A stretch of 64,000 nt of DNA from Flavobacterium alvei (GTDB lineage Bacteria; Bacteroidota; Bacteroidia; Flavobacteriales; Flavobacteriaceae): the NCBI RefSeq assembly GCF_002920895.1, contig NZ_PQVG01000003.1, positions 436,754 through 500,753 on the forward strand, written 5' to 3'. The notes beneath the pieces were generated by a model. That model was not told where the DNA came from. It made no database searches and saw nothing but the letters and a program-made list of their open reading frames with translations. The position numbers were made by a program, and so were the translations under genes. Shown here piece after piece: positions 16,509 to 24,673 of the stretch (position 1 is its first letter; every line of letters starts with the position of its first letter).

Positions 16509-17283
16509 TATCGTTAAACCCAAAGTAACTTTAGTAGGAGCAGGTCCGGGCGATCCCGATTTGCTCACTATCAAAGGTGCAAAAGCGTTGGCTAAGGCCA
16601 ATGTGGTTTTGTATGATGCTTTGGCAAACGAAGAAATATTGGCTTATGCACCTAAGAAATCCATCAAGATATTTGTTGGAAAAAGAAAAGGTTGTCACGA
16701 ATATTCGCAAGACAAAATCAATCAATTAATTGTGGATAATGCGCTGACTTATGGTAATGTGGTCCGACTAAAAGGAGGCGATCCATTCATCTTTGGTCGT
16801 GGAAGCGAAGAAATAGAATACATTCAAAGCTTTGGAATTCCAACAGAGGTAATTCCTGGAATTTCATCATCCATTGCGGTTCCTGCTAATCAGGGAATTT
16901 CTTTGACCAAAAGAGGCGTTTCCGAAAGCTTTTGGGTCATTACAGGAACAACTTCAGATCATCAATTGTCAAAAGATGTAGCTTTAGCAGCAAAATCTAC
17001 GGCAACTGTTGTGATTTTGATGGGAATGAGTAAATTGGAACAAATTGTTAGTTTATTTCAAAACGAATCCAAAGGAGAAACTCCAGTGGCTATTATTCAA
17101 AACGGAACAATGTCCAACGAAAAAGTAGGTTTTGGAACCATTGATACTATTTCGAAAGTAGTACAAGAAAATAATTTGAGCTCGCCAGCCATCATCGTTA
17201 TTGGCGAAGTGGTAAAAGAGCGCAATAAATTAAAAGGATTTTACAAGGAATTTATTTCCAATAAAGTTTGCGCCAGAGAATAA
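16501..17283 (+). CDS. cobA: Uroporphyrinogen-III C-methyltransferase (SUMT)
   Basis: 260 aa, single-domain SUMT. It methylates uroporphyrinogen III twice with SAM to precorrin-2. The LVGAGPGDPDLLTIKGAKAL opening, VVRLKGGDPFIFGRG and PGISSSIAVPA motifs are all present. It overlaps the sulfite reductase by 8 bp and touches the next gene, so the operon makes enzyme and cofactor together. Confidence 0.96.
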   Translation: MDNIVKPKVTLVGAGPGDPDLLTIKGAKALAKANVVLYDALANEEILAYAPKKSIKIFVGKRKGCHEYSQDKINQLIVDNALTYGNVVRLKGGDPFIFGRGSEEIEYIQSFGIPTEVIPGISSSIAVPANQGISLTKRGVSESFWVITGTTSDHQLSKDVALAAKSTATVVILMGMSKLEQIVSLFQNESKGETPVAIIQNGTMSNEKVGFGTIDTISKVVQENNLSSPAIIVIGEVVKERNKLKGFYKEFISNKVCARE

Positions 17284-17864
17284 TGGAAAGAAATGAACTA
17301 TACCCAATTTTCCTTAAACTGCACCAACTCGATGTACTCATTGTTGGAGGAGGAAATGTGGGTTTAGAAAAATTGTCCTTTATGCTCAAATCCAGTCCCA
17401 ATGCCAATGTTGAGGTTGTGGCGAAACAATTTTTGCCAGAATTAGAAGCATTAGTCGAAAAACATCCTTCGGTAAAATTGACGCAATCCAAGTTTAAGAA
17501 AAAAATGCTCAAAAAACGACATTTGGTGATTGCTTGCACCGATAATTTAGAAGTCAACAAACGAGTTTACGATTTATGTCGAAAAAAACATTTGATTTGC
17601 AACATCGCCGATACACCGCCTTTGTGTGATTATTATTTAGGTGGAATCGTAACCAAAGGAAACGTGAAAATCGCCATTTCCACCAATGGAAAATCACCAA
17701 CAACTGCTAAAAGATTGCGCGAATTTTTCGAAGAAATTATCCCCGACGACATCAATAAAATGGTCGAAAACCTGAACGAATACCGCAAAACCCTAAAAGG
17801 CGATTTTCAGGAAAAAGTGGATAAAATGAATGAAATTACTCAATCCTTAAAAGGCAAACAATAA
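17283..17864 (+). CDS. Precorrin-2 dehydrogenase / sirohydrochlorin ferrochelatase (Met8-like)
   Basis: About 193 aa from the ATG at 17283, which shares its A with the SUMT stop (TAATG); an upstream ATG at 17268 would add five residues but is less likely. The NAD-binding loop is LIVGGGNVGLEKL, the domain order matches the N-terminal part of CysG, and NIADTPPLCDYYLGG and ISTNGKSPTTAKRLREFFEE carry the catalytic region. It oxidises precorrin-2 and inserts iron to finish siroheme, completing the cofactor set for the sulfite reductase. Last gene of the cys operon. Confidence 0.92.
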   Translation: MERNELYPIFLKLHQLDVLIVGGGNVGLEKLSFMLKSSPNANVEVVAKQFLPELEALVEKHPSVKLTQSKFKKKMLKKRHLVIACTDNLEVNKRVYDLCRKKHLICNIADTPPLCDYYLGGIVTKGNVKIAISTNGKSPTTAKRLREFFEEIIPDDINKMVENLNEYRKTLKGDFQEKVDKMNEITQSLKGKQ

Positions 17865-17876
17865 ACCCTTCTTATG

Positions 17877-17908
17877 TTTGCGATTAATCGCGCTATGTCT
17901 TTACTTTG
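17877..17908 (+). promoter_or_regulatory. Probable metH operon promoter
   Basis: TTTG (17877-17880), 20-nt spacer, TTACTTTG (17901-17908; 7 of 8). It would give a leader of about 205 nt before metH, containing octamer repeats but no riboswitch I can recognise. Confidence 0.5.
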
Positions 17909-18029
17909 CACCGATTATTTTTAGCACTAAATTGTAATGGAAACAGTTCATTTTTAGGCTAATCAAAATGTAATTAACGTATAGAATTTTCTTTATTGAG
18001 GTTTTATGCAACATCAAAATAAAATAAAA

Positions 18030-18102
18030 CTTCGCGCCTTTGCGTCTTCGCGGTAAAAAAGAAAATAACAAAAAGCTTTTGCATCCTTGCGACTTTGCGG
18101 TG
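18030..18102 (+). repeat. Octamer repeats of CTTTGCG type before metH
   Basis: Three tandem octamers of the form CTTYGCGN at 18030-18053 and two more (CCTTGCGA, CTTTGCGG) at 18085-18100, each followed by TAAAA or TGAAAA. The same array type recurs at 45702-45725 before queA. The 257-bp gap holds these, the putative promoter and nothing else I can identify. Confidence 0.8.
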
Positions 18103-18121
18103 AAAAAATAAAAAATAAAAT

Positions 18122-19123
18122 ATGCCAAACATTCTAGAAGAAATCAAAAAACGAATTCTCGTACTCGACGGAGCAATGGGAACGATGTTGCAACGCTATA
18201 ATTTTTCCGAAGAAGATTTTCGTGGAGAACGTTTCAAAGACTTTCCACATTCGCTCAAAGGGAACAACGATTTGTTGTCCATAACCCAACCAAAAGCGAT
18301 AAAAGAAGTTCACGCCTTGTATTTCGAAGCGGGAGCCGATATTGTGGAAACCAATACTTTCTCAGGAACAACTATTGGAATGGCGGATTATCATCTCGAA
18401 GAATATGTCTACCAACTCAACTACGAATCGGCAAAAATTGCCCGTCAAGTAGCCGATGAATTTACTGCCAAGAACCCAGACAAACCTCGTTTTGTTGCCG
18501 GTTCCATTGGGCCAACAAACCGTACGGCAAGTATGTCGCCGGACGTGAACGATCCGGGTTACAGAGCGGTAACTTTCGACGATTTGCGCATTGCCTACAA
18601 ACAACAAGTGGAAGCCTTGATGGATGGTGGTTGCGATTTACTTTTGGTAGAAACGATTTTCGATACGCTGAATGCCAAAGCAGCACTTTTCGCCATCGAA
18701 CAAGTGAAACAAGAACGCAACATCGATATTCCGATTATGGTTTCAGGTACGATTACAGATGCTTCAGGAAGAACACTTTCAGGGCAAACGGTGGAAGCTT
18801 TCTTGATTTCGGTTTCACATATTCCGTTGTTGAGCGTAGGTTTCAATTGTGCTTTGGGTGCCGATTTATTAAAACCATATTTGCAAACTTTGTCACACAA
18901 TACGTCTTTCAATGTTTCGGCGCATCCCAATGCAGGATTGCCAAATGCTTTTGGAGAATACGACGAAACTCCAGAGCAAATGCAAGCACAAATACGAAGC
19001 TACTTGGAAGATAATTTGGTAAACATCATAGGCGGTTGTTGCGGAACAACCCCGGAACACATCAAGTTGATTGCCGATATTGCGAAGGATTACAAACCGA
19101 GGATTTCGACTGCGGTGATGTAG
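18122..19123 (+). CDS. metH: Methionine synthase, homocysteine-binding part (split MetH)
   Basis: 333 aa covering only the homocysteine S-methyltransferase domain of cobalamin-dependent MetH. The zinc ligands are C243 (GFNCALGA) and C306/C307 ([10 protein letters not shown]). [10 protein letters not shown] at 15-24 is the usual start of MetH. The remaining modules (folate, B12, reactivation) are in a separate gene at 20716. In Flavobacteria a two-polypeptide MetH is, to my knowledge, normal; here the two halves are 1.6 kb apart rather than adjacent because of inserted sequence. Confidence 0.93.
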   Translation: MPNILEEIKKRILVLDGAMGTMLQRYNFSEEDFRGERFKDFPHSLKGNNDLLSITQPKAIKEVHALYFEAGADIVETNTFSGTTIGMADYHLEEYVYQLNYESAKIARQVADEFTAKNPDKPRFVAGSIGPTNRTASMSPDVNDPGYRAVTFDDLRIAYKQQVEALMDGGCDLLLVETIFDTLNAKAALFAIEQVKQERNIDIPIMVSGTITDASGRTLSGQTVEAFLISVSHIPLLSVGFNCALGADLLKPYLQTLSHNTSFNVSAHPNAGLPNAFGEYDETPEQMQAQIRSYLEDNLVNIIGGCCGTTPEHIKLIADIAKDYKPRISTAVM

Positions 19124-19167
19124 AATACATACCTACAAGGTTTAAAAAAACCTTGTAGGTATGTATT
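19124..19167 (+). repeat. Long perfect hairpin after the first metH gene
   Basis: AATACATACCTACAAGGTTT (19124-19143) pairs perfectly with its reverse complement at 19148-19167, a 20-bp stem around AAAA. It abuts the metH stop codon but has no T tract, so it is better read as an inverted-repeat element at the left edge of the inserted segment than as a terminator. Confidence 0.8.
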
Positions 19168-19210
19168 AAAATTGTTTTCTGAAAACGTTAAAGATTTTTT
19201 ATTTTAAAGT

Positions 19211-19957
19211 ATGAATATAGATGATTTAATAAAACATAATTTTTGTCAGCAAATTAATAATGATTTAGAACCTTTTATAAAAGGTGTTGGATTTGCTGAT
19301 ATGGAAGTAATAAAAGAGAATAATATTCCTGATTTGGAGCATTATATTCGTTATACATCTTTTTATGCCGTTCATTTATTTTCACTTTGTAGACAACTTG
19401 AACAAGCTATAAGTTTATTATCTAATTATAGATATTCAATCAAAGATGATGTTGGTCGTGGTTATCATCTTTCTTATAATGTTGAAAATTATTTTATTAG
19501 ATTAGATTCTCTTTATGATCGTGTGCTTCAAGTAGTGAACGCAATTTTTAATTTTGGATTCAAAGAGGGTTCCGTTAGAAAGGCAGGTATGTTGAAAAAA
19601 ATACATAAAGTTGAAGGTTCTGATAAACTTATAAATTCTCTTGATGAGTTAAATAATATTTTAAAAAGCCATTCAGATGAAAGAAGGAATATTATTGTTC
19701 ATAGGCATTCGTATATGGATAAGGAGTTAAATATGATTGAAATGTATTATGACCCTTTTTTTTCAAAGCTAATATTAAAAGATGTTGATAAAGCCGAAAA
19801 TTTTAAACAAATTAGAAAAGAACAATTATCATTTTATCTTCGTAGAAAGAAAAAAGAGTTTAAAGAAATTAATGAGGAGTGTTTTGAAAAAATATTTTTG
19901 ATTTTAAATGAAATTGAAAAGGAGTATATTTTTAATAAACAAAAAATGAGTTTTTAA
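19211..19957 (+). CDS. HEPN-domain-like protein (Cthe_2314-like)
   Basis: 248 aa, predominantly alpha-helical. Around 155-165 it has RRNIIVHRHS, matching the R-x4-H motif of HEPN ribonucleases, in a helix after a hydrophilic helix with DERR. The N-terminal half (FYAVHLFSLCRQLEQAISLL) looks like the first HEPN helices. Many such proteins belong to toxin or defence modules, but no partner nucleotidyltransferase is adjacent. Codons are markedly more AT-rich than in the flanking metH genes and the gene sits between metH halves, so it was probably acquired. Family assignment is by motif only. Confidence 0.55.
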   Translation: MNIDDLIKHNFCQQINNDLEPFIKGVGFADMEVIKENNIPDLEHYIRYTSFYAVHLFSLCRQLEQAISLLSNYRYSIKDDVGRGYHLSYNVENYFIRLDSLYDRVLQVVNAIFNFGFKEGSVRKAGMLKKIHKVEGSDKLINSLDELNNILKSHSDERRNIIVHRHSYMDKELNMIEMYYDPFFSKLILKDVDKAENFKQIRKEQLSFYLRRKKKEFKEINEECFEKIFLILNEIEKEYIFNKQKMSF

Positions 19958-20057
19958 TTTTAACAGATATTGCAGATTTGCAATTCCCAAGCTAGCGCAA
20001 ACGTGGGTGCTGTATATAAATTTACAAAAGTTGAACAATAAATAAAATAAAAACAAA

Positions 20058-20534
20058 ATGAAAAAAGGTTATTTGACTTTTGGTATAGCAGCATTTATTA
20101 TTTTAATTGCGGTCATTTCAAATCCTAATGAAGACAAACATAAATCGGCTGTAAAATCTAAAGTGCTTGCTTTTAATATGGCAAATGCTGTAAGTGACAT
20201 TGCAAATAGTACAGACAATAATTATAACAATGTTGGCAGAAGTATTGGAACAGCTTTGGGAGGCGTTATAGTTGAGCAGTTAATTAATAGCATTGTAAGT
20301 TCTGATAACTATCTTGTGTTTTCGACTACCAAAGTAACTTGGGAAGGTGAAACTAAAATAATAGGATTTGGTGCTTTTGGAAATGTTTTTCTTTCAGACA
20401 AGTTAGAGGAGACATTTGAGAAAAACAGAGAGGAAAAAATCAAAAAAGAAGAAGAAGAAAAACGTCAACAAGATTCTTTACATAAAGCAATGGTTGACGA
20501 ATATAAGGAATATATCAAGGACAAGAAAAACTAA
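20058..20534 (+). CDS. Small membrane-anchored protein of unknown function
   Basis: 158 aa. One N-terminal transmembrane segment (GYLTFGIAAFIILIAVIS, 4-21) followed by NPNEDKHKS, a layout seen in DUF4359-type proteins. The middle (70-115) has small beta-rich segments (DNYLVFSTTKVTW, IIGFGAFGNVFL) and the last 40 residues are a highly charged coiled-coil-like tail (EKIKKEEEEKRQQDSL). It lies in the segment inserted between the metH genes. The domain guess is weak. Confidence 0.6.
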   Translation: MKKGYLTFGIAAFIILIAVISNPNEDKHKSAVKSKVLAFNMANAVSDIANSTDNNYNNVGRSIGTALGGVIVEQLINSIVSSDNYLVFSTTKVTWEGETKIIGFGAFGNVFLSDKLEETFEKNREEKIKKEEEEKRQQDSLHKAMVDEYKEYIKDKKN

Positions 20535-20545
20535 ATAACCCACCA

Positions 20546-20637
20546 GCTAGCGCGAGCGTCCCGCTCGTGCACACAAACAAAGGCTGGTAAAAGATTTTGA
20601 AAAACAAAATACGCACGAGCGGGACGCTCGCGCTAGC
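20546..20637. repeat. GC-rich perfect 25-bp inverted repeat
   Basis: The 25-nt arm at 20546-20570 (begins GCTAGCGCGAGCGTCCCGCT) is exactly reverse-complementary to 20613-20637, with a 42-bp AT-rich spacer. The arms are far more GC-rich than their surroundings. A degenerate half copy (GCTAGCGCAAACGTGGGTGC) lies at 19991-20010. It resembles a REP/MITE-like element. Confidence 0.9.
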
Positions 20638-20643
20638 AACATA

Positions 20644-20700
20644 AGAGTTCCGTAGGAACGACGCATTTTGTAGCAACGGAATTTATTCCGTTGTTGTAAA
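20644..20700 (+). repeat. Hairpin-forming intergenic repeat before the second metH gene
   Basis: Two adjacent short hairpins: GTTCCGTAGGAAC, and CAACGGAAT paired with ATTCCGTTG around a short loop. The AGTTCCGTAGGAACGA type of sequence is familiar to me as a dispersed intergenic repeat in Bacteroidota. Confidence 0.6.
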
Positions 20701-20715
20701 TAAAAAAATAAAAAA

Positions 20716-23397
20716 ATGGCAGAAGTAGAAGCAAGAAGAAATTTGGTTTTATCGGGATTGGAGCCCTTAATCATTACGCCGGAAAGCGTATTTGTGAACA
20801 TTGGGGAAAGAACGAATGTAACGGGTTCCAGAAAATTTCTTCGATTAATCAAAGAGGAAAAATACGATGAAGCACTAAGCATTGCCAAAGAGCAAGTGGA
20901 AGGTGGCGCGCAAATCATCGACATTAATATGGATGAGGGAATGCTGGATGGCGAATATGCGATGGTGAAATTCCTGAACCTGATTGCTGCCGAACCGGAT
21001 ATTGCTCGTGTGCCGATTATGATCGACAGCTCGAAATGGCACATTATTGAAGCCGGTTTGAAAGTGGCTCAAGGAAAATGTGTGGTGAATTCAATCTCTT
21101 TGAAAGAAGGTGAAGAGCAATTTATCCATCACGCTCAATTGATTAAACGCTACGGAGCTGCTGCCATCATTATGGCTTTTGACGAAGTGGGACAAGCCGA
21201 TAATTACGAAAGACGTGTTGAAATTTGCCAACGTTCGTATGATATTTTGGTCAACAAAGTGGGCTTTCCACCGCAGGATATTATTTTCGATTTGAATATA
21301 TTTCCAGTGGCAACCGGAATGGAAGAACACCGTTTGAATGCTTTGGATTTCTTCAGGGGAACCAAATGGGTTCGCGAAAACTTGCCACACGCACACATCA
21401 GCGGTGGTGTGAGTAACGTTTCGTTTTCGTTTAGAGGAAATGATGTGGTGAGAGAAGCGATGCACTCGGTTTTCTTGTATCACGCCATTAAAAATGGAAT
21501 GACGATGGGGATTGTAAACCCGGAAATGCTTTCTATTTATGACGAAATTCCAAAAGATTTGTTGGAACACGTGGAAGACGTGATTCTAAATCGTCGTGAT
21601 GATGCCACCGAAAGGCTGTTGGATTTTGCAGAGAATGTAAAAGGCGGACCAAAAACCAATGAAAAAGAAGTACAGGAATGGCGTTTGGGAACGGTGCAGG
21701 AAAGAATCACGCACTCTTTGGTAAAAGGTGTGGATGCTTTTATTGAAGAAGATGTCGAAGAAGCTAGACTAGCAGCAACTAAACCAATCGAAGTCATCGA
21801 AATCAATTTGATGGCGGGAATGAATGTCGTTGGAGATTTGTTCGGTTCTGGGAAAATGTTTTTGCCACAAGTGGTAAAATCGGCACGTGTAATGAAAAAA
21901 GCCGTGGCGTATTTGTTGCCATTCATCGAAGCGGCCAAGCAAGTGGGAGACAAAGAAGGTAACGGAAAAATATTGATGGCAACCGTAAAAGGCGATGTTC
22001 ACGATATTGGAAAAAATATCGTTTCGGTGGTTTTGGCTTGTAACAATTACGAAATCATTGACCTTGGAGTAATGGTTCCTCCCGAAAAAATTATCGCGGC
22101 AGCTGTCGAACATAATGTAGATATTATTGGTTTGAGTGGATTAATCACGCCATCCTTGGATGAAATGGTGTATCTCGCCAAAGAATTGGATAAGCGTAAT
22201 ATGGATATTCCGGTGATGATTGGTGGAGCAACGACTTCACGCGCTCATACTGCCGTGAAAATTGCACCTCAATATAAAGGAACCGTGGTTCACGTAAACG
22301 ATGCTTCGAGAGCGGTAACCGTGGCCGGAAATTTATTGGACGATAATAGAGAACAATATACTTCCGATATCAGGACCGATTATGATGCTTTTAGGGAGTC
22401 GTTCTTGGGACGTTCCAGAGACAAGAATTTCTTGAGTATTGAAGATGCCCGTAAAAATAAATTGCAATTGGATTGGGCTAATTTTACTCCAGTAAAACCA
22501 AATGTAATTGGCGAACAAGTGATCGAAGTAGATTTGGATGTTTTGGTTCCTTACATCGATTGGACGCCGTTTTTTCAAACTTGGGAATTGCACGGAAAAT
22601 ATCCAGCAATCTTAACAGATGAGGTGGTTGGCGAACAAGCGACTTCTGTTTTTGCAGATGCACAAGCGATGTTGCAAGTGATTCTGAAAGGAAAGAAATT
22701 ACAAGCCAAAGGAATTTACGGCATTTTCCCTGCGAATCAAGTCAATGATGATGATATTCAATTGTATGATGAAAACGGAAAAGAATTGGAGAAATTCTTG
22801 ACCTTGCGTCAGCAATCCCAAAAAACAAAAGGAGCTCCGAATATGGCGCTGGCCGATTTTATTGCGCCAAAAGACAACGGTGTAACCGATTATATGGGAG
22901 CTTTTTGTGTGACTACAGGTTTTGGTGTGGACGAATGGGCTGATGAATACCGTGATAATTTAGACGATTACAATTCGATTATGGTCAAAGCTTTGGCAGA
23001 TCGTTTTGCAGAAGCTTTCGCCGAATATTTACACGAAAAAGTACGTAAAGAATCTTGGGGATATGATTCGGATGAAACTTTGTCAAAAGAAGATTTGATA
23101 AAAGAAAATTACAAAGGAATTCGTCCAGCACCAGGTTATCCGGCTTGTCCCGACCATTTAGAAAAACCAACCATTTGGAAATTACTGAATGTTGAGGCAG
23201 CAATAGGAGTAACTTTGACCGAAAGTATGGCGATGTGGCCGGCTTCTTCGGTTTCTGGATATTATTTTGGAAATCCGGAAAGCAAATATTTTGGACTCGG
23301 AAAAATAAAAGAAGACCAAGTAATTGATTACGCCAAAAGAAGAAGTATTTCAACTGATATGGCAATGAAATGGTTGAACCCAAACATAGCAGATTAA
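20716..23397 (+). CDS. metH: Methionine synthase, folate/cobalamin/reactivation part (split MetH)
   Basis: 893 aa. Pterin-binding domain from about 25 ([26 protein letters not shown]), cap and B12-binding domain with the cobalt-ligand motif DVHDIG (427-432, H429), then the SAM-binding reactivation domain (from about 560) with [12 protein letters not shown] near residue 800 and the [12 protein letters not shown] segment. It transfers methyl from methyl-THF to homocysteine bound by the partner at 18.1 kb. It is in an operon with metF downstream. Confidence 0.95.
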   Translation: MAEVEARRNLVLSGLEPLIITPESVFVNIGERTNVTGSRKFLRLIKEEKYDEALSIAKEQVEGGAQIIDINMDEGMLDGEYAMVKFLNLIAAEPDIARVPIMIDSSKWHIIEAGLKVAQGKCVVNSISLKEGEEQFIHHAQLIKRYGAAAIIMAFDEVGQADNYERRVEICQRSYDILVNKVGFPPQDIIFDLNIFPVATGMEEHRLNALDFFRGTKWVRENLPHAHISGGVSNVSFSFRGNDVVREAMHSVFLYHAIKNGMTMGIVNPEMLSIYDEIPKDLLEHVEDVILNRRDDATERLLDFAENVKGGPKTNEKEVQEWRLGTVQERITHSLVKGVDAFIEEDVEEARLAATKPIEVIEINLMAGMNVVGDLFGSGKMFLPQVVKSARVMKKAVAYLLPFIEAAKQVGDKEGNGKILMATVKGDVHDIGKNIVSVVLACNNYEIIDLGVMVPPEKIIAAAVEHNVDIIGLSGLITPSLDEMVYLAKELDKRNMDIPVMIGGATTSRAHTAVKIAPQYKGTVVHVNDASRAVTVAGNLLDDNREQYTSDIRTDYDAFRESFLGRSRDKNFLSIEDARKNKLQLDWANFTPVKPNVIGEQVIEVDLDVLVPYIDWTPFFQTWELHGKYPAILTDEVVGEQATSVFADAQAMLQVILKGKKLQAKGIYGIFPANQVNDDDIQLYDENGKELEKFLTLRQQSQKTKGAPNMALADFIAPKDNGVTDYMGAFCVTTGFGVDEWADEYRDNLDDYNSIMVKALADRFAEAFAEYLHEKVRKESWGYDSDETLSKEDLIKENYKGIRPAPGYPACPDHLEKPTIWKLLNVEAAIGVTLTESMAMWPASSVSGYYFGNPESKYFGLGKIKEDQVIDYAKRRSISTDMAMKWLNPNIAD

Positions 23398-23400
23398 AAA

Positions 23401-23466
23401 GTTTGTTGTTTGTAAGTTTGTTGTTTATAGTAACAACAAACTATAAACTATAAACCATAAACTAAA
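23401..23466 (+). repeat. Inverted heptamer arrays between metH and metF
   Basis: A GTTTGTTG/TTTGTAA-rich left part (23401-23430) faces AACAACA, AACTATA, AACTATA, AACCATA, AACTAAA (23432-23466). Confidence 0.88.
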
Positions 23467-23470
23467 ACAA

Positions 23471-24424
23471 ATGAAAGTAACACAACATATAGAAAACGCA
23501 AAAGGGAAACCTTTGTTTTCTTTCGAAATTGTTCCGCCTCAAAAAGGGACAAATATCAATGATTTATACGTAAATATTGATCCGTTGATGGAGTTTAAAC
23601 CGCCGTTTATTGATGTAACTACTTCAAGAGAAGAGTATGTTTATATCGAAAAAGACGGACTTTTTGATCGTCGAATCACTCGTATGCGTCCCGGAACTGT
23701 TGGGATTTGCGCTTCCATCCAACATAAATATGGAGTGGATGCCATTCCGCATGTGTTGTGTGGCGGTTTTACCAAAGAAGAAACCGAATATTTATTGGTA
23801 GATTGCCAGTATTTGGGAATCGATAATTTGGTGGCTCTTCGTGGTGATCCAATGAAAGGCGAAAAATATTTTGAACCTACCAAAGGTGGAAATGCCTATG
23901 CAGTAGATTTGGTCAAACAAATCAAGGCGATGAATGCCGGACAGTTTTTGCACGATACTTTGCCAATGCAAAATGCACCCGATTTTTGTGTGGGAGTTGC
24001 CGGTTATCCGGAAAAACACATCGAAGCACCAAGCTTGGAAGCTGATTTAAAACGACTAAAAGAAAAAGTGGATGCAGGTGCCGATTACATCGTGACGCAA
24101 ATGTTTTTTGACAATCAACGTTATTTCAAGTTTGTGGAGGCCGCTCGTGCCATTGGAATTACCGTGCCAATTATTCCAGGAATCAAGCCTGTAGCGGTGA
24201 AACGTCATTTGCAATTGTTGCCTCAAGTTTTTTGGTTGGATATGCCACAGGATTTAATTCATTCGATCGAACAAGCCAAAGATAATGCTGCCGTTCGTCA
24301 AATAGGGGTGGAGTTTGCCGTGCAGCAATCCAAGGAATTAATTGAATTTGGTGTGCCTTGCGTACATTATTATTCTATGGGAAAATCGGACAATATTCAT
24401 CAAATTGCTAGTCAGGTTTTTTAG
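23471..24424 (+). CDS. metF: Methylenetetrahydrofolate reductase
   Basis: 317 aa TIM-barrel flavoprotein. FSFEIVPPQKG opening, the DVTTS segment, LVALRGDP (about 117-124) and DYIVTQMFFDN are MetF hallmarks. It makes methyl-THF for MetH. It follows metH by 73 bp occupied by a heptamer array and is followed by an intrinsic terminator. Confidence 0.96.
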   Translation: MKVTQHIENAKGKPLFSFEIVPPQKGTNINDLYVNIDPLMEFKPPFIDVTTSREEYVYIEKDGLFDRRITRMRPGTVGICASIQHKYGVDAIPHVLCGGFTKEETEYLLVDCQYLGIDNLVALRGDPMKGEKYFEPTKGGNAYAVDLVKQIKAMNAGQFLHDTLPMQNAPDFCVGVAGYPEKHIEAPSLEADLKRLKEKVDAGADYIVTQMFFDNQRYFKFVEAARAIGITVPIIPGIKPVAVKRHLQLLPQVFWLDMPQDLIHSIEQAKDNAAVRQIGVEFAVQQSKELIEFGVPCVHYYSMGKSDNIHQIASQVF

Positions 24425-24462
24425 AAAAATCAAGCAATTTTATCAAATAATAACATTTTATC

Positions 24463-24500
24463 AGATCTCACAAGTGTAAAAACCTGTGGGATCTTTTTTT
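24463..24500 (+). terminator. Intrinsic terminator after metF
   Basis: AGATCTCACA (24463-24472) pairs with TGTGGGATCT (24485-24494) around an AG/CC-flanked loop, followed by a T run to 24500. Confidence 0.85.
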
Positions 24501-24673
24501 ATGTTCATATTAGTAAATTAAAGAGAAACCTTCTCGTGATTTTCCAACTATTAAAAACAGAAAAACAAGAATTTTTTAATAGACAAGTATCTAGTTTCCA
24601 TCGAGTAATCCGGCGGATTGGTATATAATTTTTGATGAACAATTTATTATGAGGTAGTTTTACTTTCATAAAA

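Noticed and set aside
17268..17282. Upstream ATG for the Met8-like gene
   Set aside because: The ATG at 17283 overlaps the previous stop (TAATG) and begins the conserved N-terminus.
18362..18930. Long minus-strand open frames opposite metH
   Set aside because: They mirror the codon structure of the conserved plus-strand gene and have no recognisable product.
18122..23397. metH broken by the insertion (pseudogene)
   Set aside because: The two parts each have a complete start, domain set and stop, and split MetH is normal in Flavobacteria to my knowledge; the insertion lies between genes.
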